DNA from: Streptomyces fulvoviolaceus
GTDB lineage: Bacteria; Actinomycetota; Actinomycetes; Streptomycetales; Streptomycetaceae
NCBI RefSeq assembly: GCF_000718165.1
Contig: NZ_JOEY01000072.1
Span: 1 to 35,909 of the forward strand
Direction: 5' to 3'
DNA: 35,909 bases
Part shown: one piece after another, positions 25,758 through 34,708 of the stretch
How positions within the stretch are numbered: position 1 is the stretch's first letter
Layout: each line of letters opens with the position of its first letter
Translations under genes and position numbers: made by a program
Notes under the pieces: model-generated
The model's input: only the letters and a program-made list of their open reading frames with translations
Told to the model about the DNA's origin: nothing
The model's database searches: none

Positions 25758-25981
25758 TGTCGGCCGGTACCAAGGCGTCCGAGCTGCGCGAACTGGGTGA
25801 CGAGGAGCTTCTCGCGAAGCTCCGCGAAGCCAAGGAAGAGCTGTTCAACCTCCGCTTCCAGGCGGCGACGGGCCAGCTCGAGAACCACGGTCGGCTCAAG
25901 GCCGTCCGTAAGGACATCGCGCGGATCTACACCCTGATGCGTGAGCGCGAGCTGGGCATCGAGACGGTGGAGAGCGCCTGA
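25757..25981 (+). CDS. rpmC: Ribosomal protein L29
   Basis: A 74-residue two-helix 50S protein at the tunnel exit. ATG 25757 is preferred over GTG 25754 because AGGTGA lies six bases upstream of the ATG but only three from the [30 protein letters not shown] and [20 protein letters not shown] are the two helices. Confidence 0.97.
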   Translation: MSAGTKASELRELGDEELLAKLREAKEELFNLRFQAATGQLENHGRLKAVRKDIARIYTLMRERELGIETVESA

Positions 25982-26268
25982 TGAGTGAGAACAACGTGAC
26001 TGAGCAGACTGCAGAGGCCCGCGGCTTCCGCAAGACCCGTGAGGGTCTCGTCGTCAGCGACAAGATGGACAAGACCGTCGTCGTCGCCGTCGAGGACCGC
26101 GTCAAGCACGCGCTGTACGGCAAGGTCATCCGCCGTACGAACAAGCTCAAGGCGCACGACGAGCAGAACGCTGCCGGCGTCGGCGACCGTGTCCTCCTCA
26201 TGGAGACGCGTCCGCTGTCCGCCACGAAGCGCTGGCGCATCGTCGAGATCCTCGAGAAGGCCAAGTAA
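25981..26268 (+). CDS. rpsQ: Ribosomal protein S17
   Basis: A 95-residue OB-fold 16S rRNA-binding protein. [30 protein letters not shown] and [24 protein letters not shown] are diagnostic. It overlaps rpmC by one base and is the last gene of the tightly packed S10 block; a 110-base structured gap follows. Confidence 0.98.
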   Translation: MSENNVTEQTAEARGFRKTREGLVVSDKMDKTVVVAVEDRVKHALYGKVIRRTNKLKAHDEQNAAGVGDRVLLMETRPLSATKRWRIVEILEKAK

Positions 26269-26271
26269 TTT

Positions 26272-26359
26272 CCTGCGGGGGTAATCCCGCAGGTCAGTTC
26301 CGCCAGGCTCGGCAGGGGCCCAACTCCCGTAAGGGATAAGGCCCCTGCCGGGAACCGGC
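26272..26359 (+). promoter_or_regulatory. Structured RNA region between rpsQ and rplN
   Basis: Hairpin A: CCTGCGGG-GGTAAT-CCCGCAGG (26272-26293), right after the rpsQ stop. Hairpin B: a 13-bp stem (26308-26320/26340-26352, one G-T pair) whose loop holds TCCC-GTAA-GGGA (26325-26336). Hairpin C: GCCGG-GAA-CCGGC (26347-26359), which overlaps the right arm of B, so B and C exclude each other. No U-tract follows any of them. Best read as a regulatory or attenuating leader for the spc genes. Confidence 0.65.
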
Positions 26360-26378
26360 AGACAAACAGGAGATAGAC

Positions 26379-26747
26379 GTGATCCAGCAGGAGTCGCGAC
26401 TGCGTGTCGCCGACAACACTGGTGCGAAGGAAATCCTTTGCATCCGTGTGCTCGGTGGCTCCGGTCGCCGCTACGCGGGCATCGGTGACGTCATCGTCGC
26501 CACCGTCAAGGACGCGATCCCCGGCGGCAACGTGAAGAAGGGTGACGTCATCAAGGCGGTCATCGTTCGCACCGTCAAGGAGCGCCGCCGTCCGGACGGC
26601 TCGTACATCCGCTTCGACGAGAACGCCGCTGTCATTCTGAAGAACGACGGCGACCCTCGTGGCACCCGTATCTTCGGCCCGGTCGGCCGGGAGCTGCGCG
26701 AGAAGAAGTTCATGAAGATCATCTCGCTCGCGCCGGAGGTGCTGTAA
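26379..26747 (+). CDS. rplN: Ribosomal protein L14
   Basis: A 122-residue 50S protein of the inter-subunit face. GTG 26379 with AGGAGA nine bases upstream; [27 protein letters not shown] is the family start. [32 protein letters not shown] is conserved. First gene of the spc block, behind a structured leader. Confidence 0.98.
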   Translation: MIQQESRLRVADNTGAKEILCIRVLGGSGRRYAGIGDVIVATVKDAIPGGNVKKGDVIKAVIVRTVKERRRPDGSYIRFDENAAVILKNDGDPRGTRIFGPVGRELREKKFMKIISLAPEVL

Positions 26748-26749
26748 GC

Positions 26750-27073
26750 ATGAAGATCAAGAAGGGCGACCTGGTCCAGGTCATCACCGGTAAGGACAAG
26801 GGCAAGCAGGGCAAGGTCATCGCGGCCTTCCCCCGCGAGGACCGCGTCCTGGTCGAGGGTGTCAACCGGGTCAAGAAGCACACCAAGGCCGGCCCCACCG
26901 CCAAGGGTTCGCAGGCCGGCGGCATCGTCACGACCGAGGCGCCCGTCCACGTCTCCAACGTCCAGCTGGTCGTTGAGAAGGACGGCAACAAGGTCGTCAC
27001 GCGTGTCGGTTACCGCTTCGACGACGAGGGCAACAAGATCCGCGTTGCCAAGCGGACGGGTGAGGACATCTGA
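26750..27073 (+). CDS. rplX: Ribosomal protein L24
   Basis: A 107-residue 50S assembly initiator with an N-terminal KOW motif ([21 protein letters not shown]). Two-base gap after rplN; the TGA shares one base with the rplE ATG. Confidence 0.98.
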   Translation: MKIKKGDLVQVITGKDKGKQGKVIAAFPREDRVLVEGVNRVKKHTKAGPTAKGSQAGGIVTTEAPVHVSNVQLVVEKDGNKVVTRVGYRFDDEGNKIRVAKRTGEDI

Positions 27074-27630
27074 TGGCTACCACCACCACTCCGCGTCTCA
27101 AGACGAAGTACCGCGAGGAGATCGCGGGCAAGCTGCGTGAGGAGTTCTCCTACGAGAACGTCATGCAGATCCCCGGCCTCGTCAAGATCGTGGTCAACAT
27201 GGGTGTGGGCGACGCCGCCCGCGACTCCAAGCTGATCGACGGCGCGATTCGCGACCTCACCACGATCACCGGTCAGAAGCCGGCCGTCACCAAGGCCCGT
27301 AAGTCCATCGCGCAGTTCAAGCTGCGTGAGGGCCAGCCGATCGGTGCCCACGTCACGCTTCGTGGCGACCGCATGTGGGAGTTCCTGGACCGCACCCTGT
27401 CGCTCGCGCTGCCGCGCATCCGCGACTTCCGTGGTCTGTCCCCCAAGCAGTTCGACGGCCGTGGCAACTACACCTTCGGTCTCACGGAGCAGGTCATGTT
27501 CCACGAGATCGACCAGGACAAGATCGACCGCACCCGGGGTATGGACATCACCGTGGTGACCACGGCGACCAACGACGCTGAGGGCCGTGCGCTCCTTCGT
27601 CACCTCGGCTTCCCCTTCAAGGAGGCGTGA
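27073..27630 (+). CDS. rplE: Ribosomal protein L5
   Basis: A 185-residue 5S rRNA-binding protein of the central protuberance. [27 protein letters not shown], the P-site loop [25 protein letters not shown] and [29 protein letters not shown] are conserved. It overlaps rplX by one base. Confidence 0.98.
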   Translation: MATTTTPRLKTKYREEIAGKLREEFSYENVMQIPGLVKIVVNMGVGDAARDSKLIDGAIRDLTTITGQKPAVTKARKSIAQFKLREGQPIGAHVTLRGDRMWEFLDRTLSLALPRIRDFRGLSPKQFDGRGNYTFGLTEQVMFHEIDQDKIDRTRGMDITVVTTATNDAEGRALLRHLGFPFKEA

Positions 27631-27635
27631 ACGAG

Positions 27636-27821
27636 ATGGCGAAGAAGGCTCTGATCGCGAAGGCTGCTCGCAAGCCCAAGTTCGGCGTGCGTGGTTACAC
27701 GCGCTGCCAGCGCTGCGGCCGTCCCCACTCCGTGTACCGCAAGTTCGGCCTGTGCCGCGTGTGCCTTCGTGAGATGGCTCACCGTGGCGAGCTGCCGGGC
27801 GTGACCAAGAGCTCCTGGTAA
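27636..27821 (+). CDS. rpsN: Ribosomal protein S14, zinc-binding (type Z) form
   Basis: A 61-residue 30S head protein. C24, C27, C40 and C43 form a CX2C-X12-CX2C zinc site, so this is the zinc-containing form; streptomycetes often keep a zinc-free paralogue under Zur control elsewhere. ATG 27636 is preferred to GTG 27627, which overlaps the rplE stop and sits too close to the GGAGG. A 214-base gap to rpsH follows. Confidence 0.97.
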   Translation: MAKKALIAKAARKPKFGVRGYTRCQRCGRPHSVYRKFGLCRVCLREMAHRGELPGVTKSSW

Positions 27822-28035
27822 TCCCCCTAATCAGGGATTCCAGGGCTCTCGGTAAGTAAAGGGCTCGGTCAGGTGCCCACCCCTCCATGGCTTAGGCTAG
27901 GAGGGTTGGGCGCCTGATTGCCGCCCATACGACTTACTACGCCGTAGGTCCACCGCGCCGCACCCGCCCCGTCTCGGATCGGGGAGAGGGATGGCGCACC
28001 AGGAAACCCCGGCGAGAGAGGCCGAAGGCCAATTC
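27820..28035 (+). promoter_or_regulatory. Structured gap before rpsH with an 18-bp-arm inverted repeat
   Basis: AATCCC/GGGATT (27820-27825/27834-27839) overlaps the rpsN stop. A much larger inverted repeat pairs 27869-27886 with 27900-27917: 18 positions with one mismatch (27880/27906) and one G-T pair, around a 13-base loop containing TAGGCT. The loop hexamer could also be a -10 box, but no -35 is visible. It could act as a terminator or processing site, or as an autoregulatory site for S8. A frame open from ATG 27991 runs into rpsH, but its first 15 codons are not S8-like. Confidence 0.6.
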
Positions 28036-28434
28036 ATGACCATGACTGATCCGATCGCAGACATGCTTACGCGTCTGCGGAACGCGAACTCGGCATACCA
28101 CGACTCCGTGACGATGCCGGCGTCCAAGATCAAGTCTCACATCGCGGAGATCCTCCAGCAGGAGGGCTTCATCACGGGCTGGAAGGTCGAGGACGCCGAG
28201 GTCGGCAAGAACCTCGTCCTCGAGCTGAAGTTCGGCCCGAACCGTGAGCGCTCCATCGCGGGCATCAAGCGGATCTCCAAGCCCGGTCTCCGGGTTTACG
28301 CGAAGTCCACCTCCCTGCCCAAGGTGCTGGGCGGCCTCGGCGTGGCGATCATCTCCACGTCGCACGGTCTCCTCACCGACAAGCAGGCCGGCAAGAAGGG
28401 CGTAGGCGGAGAAGTTCTCGCCTACGTCTGGTAG
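28036..28434 (+). CDS. rpsH: Ribosomal protein S8
   Basis: A 132-residue 16S rRNA-binding protein. ATG 28036, with GAAGG seven bases upstream, gives the normal start [17 protein letters not shown]; the upstream ATG 27991 would add 15 atypical residues. [26 protein letters not shown] is the conserved rRNA-binding end. S8 represses the spc operon in enteric bacteria, which makes the inverted repeat just upstream interesting. Confidence 0.97.
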   Translation: MTMTDPIADMLTRLRNANSAYHDSVTMPASKIKSHIAEILQQEGFITGWKVEDAEVGKNLVLELKFGPNRERSIAGIKRISKPGLRVYAKSTSLPKVLGGLGVAIISTSHGLLTDKQAGKKGVGGEVLAYVW

Positions 28435-28458
28435 CGGAAGGGAACGGAGGAAACAGCT

Positions 28459-28998
28459 ATGTCGCGCATTGGCAAGCTCCCCATCACGGTTCCCGCCGGC
28501 GTGGACGTCACCATCGACGGCCGTACGGTTTCGGTGAAGGGCCCCAAGGGCTCTCTCTCCCACACCGTCGCTGCGCCGATCGACATCGCCAAGGGTGAGG
28601 ACGGCGTTCTCAACGTCACCCGCCCCAACGACGAGCGTCAGAACAAGGCCCTCCACGGCCTGTCCCGCACGCTGGTGGCGAACATGATCACCGGCGTGAC
28701 CGAGGGTTACGTGAAGAAGCTCGAGATCAGCGGTGTCGGTTACCGCGTGCAGGCCAAGGGTTCGAACCTCGAGTTCGCGCTCGGCTACAGCCACCCGATC
28801 ACCGTCGAGGCGCCCGAGGGAATCACCTTCAAGGTGGAGAACCCGACCCGCTTCCAGGTCGAGGGCATCGACAAGCAGAAGGTCGGCGAGGTTGCGGCCA
28901 ACATCCGCAAGCTGCGCAAGCCCGACCCGTACAAGGCCAAGGGCGTCAAGTACGAGGGCGAAGTCATCCGCCGCAAGGTCGGAAAGGCGGGTAAGTAA
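28459..28998 (+). CDS. rplF: Ribosomal protein L6
   Basis: A 179-residue 50S protein near the factor-binding site. [14 protein letters not shown] is the family start; [14 protein letters not shown] and the C-terminal [22 protein letters not shown] are diagnostic. GGAGG (28446-28450) is eight bases before ATG 28459. Confidence 0.98.
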   Translation: MSRIGKLPITVPAGVDVTIDGRTVSVKGPKGSLSHTVAAPIDIAKGEDGVLNVTRPNDERQNKALHGLSRTLVANMITGVTEGYVKKLEISGVGYRVQAKGSNLEFALGYSHPITVEAPEGITFKVENPTRFQVEGIDKQKVGEVAANIRKLRKPDPYKAKGVKYEGEVIRRKVGKAGK

Positions 28999-29001
28999 GC
29001 C

Positions 29002-29385
29002 ATGGCATACGGACAGAAGATCCTCAAGGGCGACGCTTACAAGCGTGCCGCGATCAAGCGTCGCCACATCCGGATCCGTAAGCACATCTCGGGTACGGCT
29101 GAGCGTCCGCGCCTCGTCGTGACGCGCTCCAACCGCCACATCGTGGCCCAGGTCATCGACGACATCAAGGGTCACACCCTGGCGTCGGCGTCGACCCTGG
29201 ACACCACGATCCGCGGTGGCGAGGGCGACAAGTCCGCGCAGGCCAAGTCGGTCGGCGCCCTGGTCGCCGAGCGCGCCAAGGCCGCCGGTGTCGAGGCTGT
29301 CGTATTCGACCGTGGTGGCAACCAGTACGCCGGGCGCATTGCTGCCCTGGCGGACGCCGCCCGCGAAGCCGGACTCAAGTTCTGA
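29002..29385 (+). CDS. rplR: Ribosomal protein L18
   Basis: A 127-residue 5S rRNA-binding protein. [20 protein letters not shown] and [26 protein letters not shown] are the family signatures. Three-base gap after rplF. A short TTCCG/CGGAA hairpin (29391-29407) follows the stop. Confidence 0.98.
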   Translation: MAYGQKILKGDAYKRAAIKRRHIRIRKHISGTAERPRLVVTRSNRHIVAQVIDDIKGHTLASASTLDTTIRGGEGDKSAQAKSVGALVAERAKAAGVEAVVFDRGGNQYAGRIAALADAAREAGLKF

Positions 29386-29425
29386 GCCGCTTCCGTAGCT
29401 AGCGGAAACAGAGAGAGGTAATCCA

Positions 29426-30025
29426 ATGGCTGGACCCCAGCGCCGTGGAAGCGGTGGCGGCGAGCGGCGGGACCGGAAGGGCCGTGACGGCGGCGCTGCT
29501 GCCGCCGAGAAGACCGCGTACGTTGAGCGCGTCGTCGCGATCAACCGCGTCGCCAAGGTTGTGAAGGGTGGTCGTCGCTTCAGCTTCACTGCGCTCGTCG
29601 TAGTGGGCGATGGCGATGGCACCGTCGGTGTCGGTTACGGCAAGGCCAAGGAGGTGCCGGCCGCGATCGCCAAGGGTGTTGAAGAGGCCAAGAAGCACTT
29701 CTTCAAGGTCCCCCGTATCCAGGGCACCATCCCGCACCCGATTCAGGGTGAGAAGGCTGCCGGCGTCGTTCTGCTCAAGCCCGCGTCCCCCGGTACCGGC
29801 GTTATCGCCGGTGGCCCGGTGCGTGCCGTGCTCGAGTGCGCCGGTATCCACGACATCCTGTCGAAGTCGCTCGGCTCCGACAACGCGATCAACATCGTGC
29901 ACGCCACCGTGGCGGCCCTCAAGGGCCTGCAGCGTCCCGAGGAGGTCGCGGCCCGCCGTGGCCTGCCCCTCGAGGACGTCGCCCCCGCGGCTCTGCTGCG
30001 TGCACGTGCGGGAGCGGGTGCGTAA
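29426..30025 (+). CDS. rpsE: Ribosomal protein S5
   Basis: A 199-residue protein of the 30S mRNA entry and accuracy centre. An N-terminal Gly/Arg-rich extension (about 1-30, [21 protein letters not shown]) precedes the core [22 protein letters not shown]. The spectinomycin-site loop and the [16 protein letters not shown] stretch are conserved. GAGAGG lies seven bases before ATG 29426; the stop shares one base with rpmD. Confidence 0.98.
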   Translation: MAGPQRRGSGGGERRDRKGRDGGAAAAEKTAYVERVVAINRVAKVVKGGRRFSFTALVVVGDGDGTVGVGYGKAKEVPAAIAKGVEEAKKHFFKVPRIQGTIPHPIQGEKAAGVVLLKPASPGTGVIAGGPVRAVLECAGIHDILSKSLGSDNAINIVHATVAALKGLQRPEEVAARRGLPLEDVAPAALLRARAGAGA

Positions 30026-30207
30026 TGGCTCGCCTCAAGGTCACGCAGACGAAGTCGTACATCGGCAGCAAGCAGAACCACCGTGACACTCTGCGGTCCC
30101 TTGGTCTCAAGGGGATCAACACCGTGGTCGTCAAGGAGGACCGCCCCGAGTTCCGCGGAATGGTGCACACCGTCCGCCACCTCGTGACGGTTGAGGAGGT
30201 CGACTGA
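30025..30207 (+). CDS. rpmD: Ribosomal protein L30
   Basis: A 60-residue 50S protein. [31 protein letters not shown] is the full family signature. ATG 30025 overlaps the rpsE stop by one base, which excludes the longer upstream reading of this frame. Confidence 0.98.
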   Translation: MARLKVTQTKSYIGSKQNHRDTLRSLGLKGINTVVVKEDRPEFRGMVHTVRHLVTVEEVD

Positions 30208-30209
30208 TC

Positions 30210-30665
30210 ATGGCGGAGAACAACCCGCTCAAGATCCACAACCTCCGTCCCGCCCCGGGCGCCAAGACCGCCAAGACCCGTGTGGGTCGTGGTGAGGCGT
30301 CGAAGGGTAAGACGGCCGGTCGTGGTACCAAGGGTACGAAGGCCCGTTACCAGGTTCCGGAGCGCTTCGAGGGTGGCCAGATGCCCCTCCACATGCGTCT
30401 TCCGAAGCTGAAGGGCTTCAAGAACCCGTTCAAGACCGAGTTCCAGGTCGTGAACCTCGACAAGCTGGGCGCGCTGTACCCCGAGGGTGGCGAGGTCACC
30501 GTCGAGGACCTCGTGGCCAAGGGTGCCGTTCGCAAGAACAGCCTCGTCAAGGTCCTCGGCCAGGGCGAGATCTCCGTGGCGCTGCAGGTGACGGTCGACG
30601 CCGTCTCCGGCTCCGCCAAGGAGAAGATCACCGCCGCCGGCGGTACCGTCACCGAGCTCGTCTGA
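30210..30665 (+). CDS. rplO: Ribosomal protein L15
   Basis: A 151-residue late-assembly 50S protein. [33 protein letters not shown] and [22 protein letters not shown] are diagnostic. Two-base gap after rpmD. A long hairpin 33 bases after the stop ends the ribosomal block. Confidence 0.98.
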   Translation: MAENNPLKIHNLRPAPGAKTAKTRVGRGEASKGKTAGRGTKGTKARYQVPERFEGGQMPLHMRLPKLKGFKNPFKTEFQVVNLDKLGALYPEGGEVTVEDLVAKGAVRKNSLVKVLGQGEISVALQVTVDAVSGSAKEKITAAGGTVTELV

Positions 30666-30697
30666 ATTCATCAGGCGTCTCGATGACTTGAGCGATC

Positions 30698-30738
30698 CCG
30701 ACCGGGGATACCCCTATAAATGGGGTATCCCCGGTTGG
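30698..30738 (+). terminator. Long hairpin between rplO and secY
   Basis: A 17-bp stem (30698-30714/30722-30738, one G-T pair) with a seven-base AT loop. The inner 13 bp are perfect. It lacks a clean U-tract (TCGTTCC follows), as many streptomycete terminators do. It would separate the ribosomal genes from secY or act as an attenuator. Confidence 0.7.
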
Positions 30739-30910
30739 TCGTTCCAAGGGGGGCAGTCTCGCCGGTAAGGTGGCCTGCACTGTCCACTTTCACAGAGTGC
30801 TTCACGTGGGGCACTCTGAGCGGCAGTTGACCGTTACTCATGTCGTTATTCCATTGGACCCTCAAGACCGTCACCTCTGACGCAGTAGCGCGGGGGTCGC
30901 AGGAGGCACC
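30739..30910 (+). promoter_or_regulatory. secY upstream region with hairpin and possible promoter
   Basis: An 8-bp perfect inverted repeat CAGAGTGC/GCACTCTG (30793-30800/30811-30818) precedes TTGACC (30827-30832). No strong -10 sits at the right distance; TTCCAT at 30849-30854 (16-bp spacer) is the nearest. A separate secY promoter is likely because of the terminator upstream, but the box assignment is weak. Confidence 0.4.
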
Positions 30911-32224
30911 GTGCTCACCGCGTTCGCCCGGGCGTTCAAGACGCCCGACCTGCGCAAGAAGCTGCTCTTCACGCTCGGCATCATCGTGGTCTACCGGGTC
31001 GGTACCCACGTTCCGATCCCGGGTGTCAACTACACGGCCGTCCAGCAGTGTGTGGACGAGGCCTCCGGCAACCAGGGCCTCTTCGGCCTGGTCAACATGT
31101 TCAGTGGCGGCGCGCTGCTGCAGATCACGATCTTCGCGCTGGGCATCATGCCGTACATCACGGCGAGCATCATCCTGCAGCTGCTGACCGTGGTGATCCC
31201 GCGCCTGGAAGCCCTCAAGAAGGAGGGCCAGGCCGGTACGGCGAAGATCACGCAGTACACCCGTTACCTGACCGTGGCGCTCGCCATCCTTCAGGGCACC
31301 GGTCTGGTGGCCACCGCCCGCAGCGGCGCTCTCTTCTCCGGCTGCACGGTCGCCTCCGGCATCGTCCCGGACCGTGCGATCTTCACCACCATCACGATGG
31401 TGGTCTGCATGACCGCCGGTACGGCCGTCGTCATGTGGCTCGGTGAGCTCATCACCGACCGCGGCATCGGCAACGGCATGTCGATCCTGATGTTCATCTC
31501 GATCGCCGCCACCTTCCCGTCCGCGCTGTGGGCCATCAAGAAGCAGGGCACCCTGGCCGACGGCTGGATCGAGTTCGGCACCGTCATCGCCGTCGGCCTG
31601 GTCATGGTCGGCCTGGTGGTCTTCGTCGAGCAGGCCCAGCGCCGTATCCCGGTGCAGTACGCGAAGCGCATGATCGGCCGTCGTTCCTACGGCGGCACGT
31701 CCACCTACATCCCGTTGAAGGTGAACCAGGCGGGCATCATCCCTGTGATCTTTGCCTCGTCGCTGCTCTACATCCCGGCGCTGGTCGCGCAGTTCTCGAG
31801 CGGGACCTCGGGATGGAAGACCTGGATCGAGTCCAACCTCGTCAAGGGTGACCACCCCATTTACATCAGCACGTACTTCTTGCTGATCATTTTCTTCGCG
31901 TTCTTCTACGTGGCGATCTCCTTCAACCCCGAGGAAGTCGCCGACAACATGAAGAAGTATGGTGGCTTCATCCCGGGCATCCGGGCTGGCCGACCGACCG
32001 CTGAGTACCTGTCTTACGTACTCAACCGGATCACCTGGCCGGGTTCGCTGTACTTGGGTCTGATCGCTCTCGTACCGACGATGGCGTTGGTCGGCTTCGG
32101 GGCAAGCCAGAACTTCCCGTTCGGTGGGACCAGCATCCTGATCATCGTGGGTGTGGGTCTCGAGACGGTGAAGCAGATCGAGAGCCAGCTCCAGCAGCGC
32201 AATTACGAAGGGTTCCTCCGCTGA
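30911..32224 (+). CDS. secY: Preprotein translocase channel subunit SecY
   Basis: The 437-residue, ten-helix core of the Sec channel in the cytoplasmic membrane; works with SecE, SecG and SecA. GTG 30911 follows AGGAGG (30901-30906) by four bases. FSGGALLQITIFALGIMPYITASIILQLL (helix 2 region), VQYAKRMIGRRSYGGTSTYIPLKVNQAGIIPVIFASSLL and GGFIPGIRAGRPTAEYL are family signatures. The stop shares one base with adk (TGATG). Confidence 0.99.
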   Translation: MLTAFARAFKTPDLRKKLLFTLGIIVVYRVGTHVPIPGVNYTAVQQCVDEASGNQGLFGLVNMFSGGALLQITIFALGIMPYITASIILQLLTVVIPRLEALKKEGQAGTAKITQYTRYLTVALAILQGTGLVATARSGALFSGCTVASGIVPDRAIFTTITMVVCMTAGTAVVMWLGELITDRGIGNGMSILMFISIAATFPSALWAIKKQGTLADGWIEFGTVIAVGLVMVGLVVFVEQAQRRIPVQYAKRMIGRRSYGGTSTYIPLKVNQAGIIPVIFASSLLYIPALVAQFSSGTSGWKTWIESNLVKGDHPIYISTYFLLIIFFAFFYVAISFNPEEVADNMKKYGGFIPGIRAGRPTAEYLSYVLNRITWPGSLYLGLIALVPTMALVGFGASQNFPFGGTSILIIVGVGLETVKQIESQLQQRNYEGFLR

Positions 32225-32886
32225 TGCGTATCGTCCTCGTCGGGCCGCCGGGTGCCGGTAAGGGAACGCAGGCTGCGTTCCTAGCCCAGAACCTGTCGAT
32301 CCCGCACATCTCCACGGGCGACCTGTTCCGGGCCAACATCAGCAAGCAGACGGAGCTCGGCAAACTCGCGAAGTCCTACATGGACAAGGGCGAGCTGGTG
32401 CCGGACGAGGTCACCATTGCGATGGCCAAGGACCGCATGGAACAGCCCGACGCGGTGAACGGCTTCCTGCTGGACGGCTTCCCGCGCAACGTCTCGCAGG
32501 CCGAGGCGCTGGACGAGATGCTGCAGCACGAGGACATGAAGCTCGACGGGGTCCTGGACCTCGAGGTCCCCGAGACGGAGGTCGTCAAGCGCATCGCCGG
32601 CCGCCGCATCTGCCGTAACGACTCGGCGCACGTCTTCCATGTGTCGTACAAGGCGCCGAAGCAGGAAGGCGTCTGTGACGTCTGCGGCGGCGAGCTGTAC
32701 CAGCGGGACGACGACTCCGAGGAGACGGTCCGTAAGCGGCTGGAGGTCTACCACACGCAGACCGAGCCGATCATCGACTACTACAAGGCGCAGGGGCTGG
32801 TCGTGACCATCTCCGCGCTGGGCAAGGTCGAAGAGGTCACGGGCCGCGCCATGGAGGCGCTCAAGCGCGAGGACGACGCCGCGTAG
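32224..32886 (+). CDS. adk: Adenylate kinase
   Basis: A 220-residue enzyme converting ATP plus AMP to two ADP. P-loop GPPGAGKGTQ (7-16), AMP site DGFPRN (84-89) and the long-type LID domain. The LID keeps C130, C151 and C154, with Asp at 133 instead of the second Cys of a four-Cys site. This could be a three-Cys/one-Asp zinc site like that of some Bacillus enzymes, but with the Asp in a different position. Coupled to secY by a one-base overlap, a conserved arrangement. Confidence 0.98.
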   Translation: MRIVLVGPPGAGKGTQAAFLAQNLSIPHISTGDLFRANISKQTELGKLAKSYMDKGELVPDEVTIAMAKDRMEQPDAVNGFLLDGFPRNVSQAEALDEMLQHEDMKLDGVLDLEVPETEVVKRIAGRRICRNDSAHVFHVSYKAPKQEGVCDVCGGELYQRDDDSEETVRKRLEVYHTQTEPIIDYYKAQGLVVTISALGKVEEVTGRAMEALKREDDAA

Positions 32887-32910
32887 GCGGTTTCTTCTGT
32901 ACGTCGTGGT

Positions 32911-32942
32911 AGCCGCGGTTCCCTGCTGAGGGGGCCGCGGCT
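32911..32942 (+). terminator. Hairpin between adk and map
   Basis: A 13-bp stem (32911-32923/32930-32942, two G-T pairs) with loop TGCTGA starts 24 bases after the adk stop. No U-tract. The likely end of the secY-adk transcript; map, 80 bases on, would then need its own promoter, which I cannot locate with confidence. Confidence 0.65.
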
Positions 32943-33022
32943 GCTGCGTGGGTGCACGTATCGTTGAGGGCACCCGTATTCACCCCGGTCCACGACCCGG
33001 TCCAAGAAAGGCCCCCGCCGCC

Positions 33023-33859
33023 ATGGTGCAGATCAAGAGCCCCGAGCAGATCGCCAAGATGCGTGAGGCGGGGCTCGTCGTCGCCGCCATCCACGCGGCG
33101 ACGCGTGAGGCCGCGGTGCCCGGGGCCACGACGAAGGACCTGGACCAGGTCGCGCGCAAGGTGCTCGCCGAGCACGACGCGAAGCCGAACTTCCTTGGCT
33201 ACGGCGGTTTCCCGGCCACGATCTGCACGTCCGTCAACGAGGTCGTCGTCCACGGCATCCCGTCCGACGAGGTGGTGCTCAAGGACGGCGACATCATCTC
33301 CATCGACTGCGGCGCGATCATCGACGGCTGGCACGGTGACGCGGCCTACACCGCGTTCGTGGGCTCCGGGCACGCTCCGGAGCTGGTCGAGCTCTCCCGG
33401 GTGACCGAGGAGTCGATGTGGGCCGGCATCGCGGCGATGAAGCTGGGCAACCGGCTCGTGGACGTCTCCCGGGCCATCGAGACGTACATCCGCCGCCAGC
33501 CGAAGCCCGGCGGCGGCAAGTACGGGATCATCGAGGACTACGGCGGCCACGGCATCGGCACCGAGATGCACATGGACCCGCACCTGCTGAACTACGTCGA
33601 GAAGCGCCGCGGCAAGGGCCCCAAGCTGGTCCCCGGCTTCTGCCTCGCGATCGAGCCGATGGTCTCCCTGGGCACCCCGAAGACGGAGGTCCTCTCGGAC
33701 GACTGGACGGTCATCACGACCGACGGCACGTGGTCGTCGCACTGGGAGCACTCGGTGGCGCTGACGGAGCAGGGTCCGCTTGTGCTGACGGCTCCTGACG
33801 GGGGCAGGGCGAAGCTTGCCGAGCACGGGGTTGCCACGGCTCCGGATCCGCTGGCGTGA
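33023..33859 (+). CDS. map: Methionine aminopeptidase, type I
   Basis: A 278-residue metalloenzyme removing the initiator Met. ATG 33023 gives the usual start VQIKSPEQIAKMREAG, with AAAGG 11 bases upstream; the frame open from 32948 adds unrelated residues. All five metal ligands are present: D95, D106, H176, E211 and E242, with the substrate-site His in SVNEVVVHGIP. The insertion and C-terminal tail are slightly longer than in E. coli, common in actinobacteria. Confidence 0.98.
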   Translation: MVQIKSPEQIAKMREAGLVVAAIHAATREAAVPGATTKDLDQVARKVLAEHDAKPNFLGYGGFPATICTSVNEVVVHGIPSDEVVLKDGDIISIDCGAIIDGWHGDAAYTAFVGSGHAPELVELSRVTEESMWAGIAAMKLGNRLVDVSRAIETYIRRQPKPGGGKYGIIEDYGGHGIGTEMHMDPHLLNYVEKRRGKGPKLVPGFCLAIEPMVSLGTPKTEVLSDDWTVITTDGTWSSHWEHSVALTEQGPLVLTAPDGGRAKLAEHGVATAPDPLA

Positions 33860-33873
33860 GTCGTTTGCCGTCC

Positions 33874-33949
33874 GCGGGTGCGTGGGGGCTGGTCGCGCCC
33901 CGGGGCGGAGCCGCAAATCGATACAGCCCCGCGCCCCTGACGGGGCGCT
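33874..33949. repeat. Palindromic intergenic repeat of the kind dispersed in Streptomyces genomes
   Basis: Contains CGCCCCGGGGCG (33896-33907, perfect palindrome) and GCGCCCC-TGAC-GGGGCGC (33931-33948), plus GGGGCTG opposite CAGCCCC. The string GTGGGGGCTGGTCGCG and the CCCCGCGCCCCTGACGGGGC end match a non-coding repeat I recall as very common downstream of Streptomyces genes. It may act as the terminator after map. Copy number cannot be judged from one window. Confidence 0.65.
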
Positions 33950-34023
33950 GCAGTGCCCGGCGTGCTTAATGATCTCCCCTCTGGGGCATCCTTCCTCGAT
34001 TCGTCTTTCCGGGTGCCCTGACG

Positions 34024-34029
34024 TAGACT
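34024..34029 (+). promoter_or_regulatory. Possible -10 box of the infA promoter
   Basis: TAGACT fits the Streptomyces -10 pattern, 94 bases before infA. The region 17-18 bp upstream (TCGTCT/TTCGTC) is a poor -35, so this is tentative. Confidence 0.3.
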
Positions 34030-34122
34030 GACTCGTCGGCTCTCGTGCACCCGCATGTCCGCATGCGCCCATCAGGGAAACGCAGGGGAGTCGATCAAGG
34101 TAGTCGATTCGAAGGGCGAAGC

Positions 34123-34344
34123 GTGGCCAAGAAGCAAGGTGCCATCGAGATCGAGGGCACTGTCGTCGAGTCTCTTCCGAACGCCATGTTCAAGGTTGAG
34201 CTCCAGAACGGCCACCAGGTTCTGGCACACATCAGCGGCAAGATGCGTATGCACTACATCCGCATCCTCCCTGACGACCGGGTCGTGGTGGAGCTGTCTC
34301 CGTACGACCTGACGCGTGGCCGGATCGTCTACCGGTACAAGTAG
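34123..34344 (+). CDS. infA: Translation initiation factor IF-1
   Basis: A 73-residue OB-fold factor that blocks the ribosomal A site during initiation. GTG 34123 has GAAGGG six bases upstream and gives [26 protein letters not shown], the family start; ATG 34045 would add 26 unrelated residues. [33 protein letters not shown] completes the fold. Confidence 0.98.
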   Translation: MAKKQGAIEIEGTVVESLPNAMFKVELQNGHQVLAHISGKMRMHYIRILPDDRVVVELSPYDLTRGRIVYRYK

Positions 34345-34403
34345 ATCTTGCCCGCGCCCCGGGCCTCCCGTGGCGATGGCACTGACCCGGAGAACCTCAC
34401 CCC

Positions 34404-34517
34404 ATGAAGGTCAAGCCGAGCGTCAAGAAGATCTGCGACAAGTGCAGGGTGATCCGCCGTCACGGTCGGGTCATGGTCATCTGCGACAACCCGCGCCACA
34501 AGCAGCGCCAGGGCTGA
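34404..34517 (+). CDS. rpmJ: Ribosomal protein L36, zinc-binding form
   Basis: A 37-residue 50S protein, start ATG 34404 and stop TGA 34515-34517. C11, C14, C27 and H32 form the zinc ribbon ([29 protein letters not shown] pattern), so this is the zinc-containing form. It lies between infA and rpsM, as is usual. Confidence 0.97.
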   Translation: MKVKPSVKKICDKCRVIRRHGRVMVICDNPRHKQRQG

Positions 34518-34708
34518 TCGCAAACAGGCCTCACCCTCTGCCTTCGCAGAGACTTCGCGCGACGCGAGCTGAAAATGTAAATACGCGGAACCCGGACACC
34601 TGGTGTCCGACACCCTCGGTTCGGAGGCTGAGGACCCAGTTCGTACCTGGTACGGCGGCTGGGAAGCGGTTCTGCGTCAGACCTCCGAAGATCAACTGGA
34701 GCCATTGA
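34518..34708 (+). promoter_or_regulatory. Structured rpsM leader region
   Basis: Hairpins: CTCTGC-CTTC-GCAGAG (34536-34551); CGGACAC-CTG-GTGTCCG (34593-34609); and a nested pair, CCCAG/CTGGG (34635-34639/34659-34663) enclosing CGTAC-CTG-GTACG (34642-34654). An AT-rich patch (34570-34585) could hold a promoter, but no clear pair of boxes is seen. The region resembles a regulatory leader for the alpha-operon genes. Confidence 0.5.

Noticed and set aside
27991..28035. N-terminal extension of S8 from ATG 27991
   Set aside because: The added 15 residues are not S8-like, and ATG 28036 has its own ribosome binding site and gives the family's usual length.
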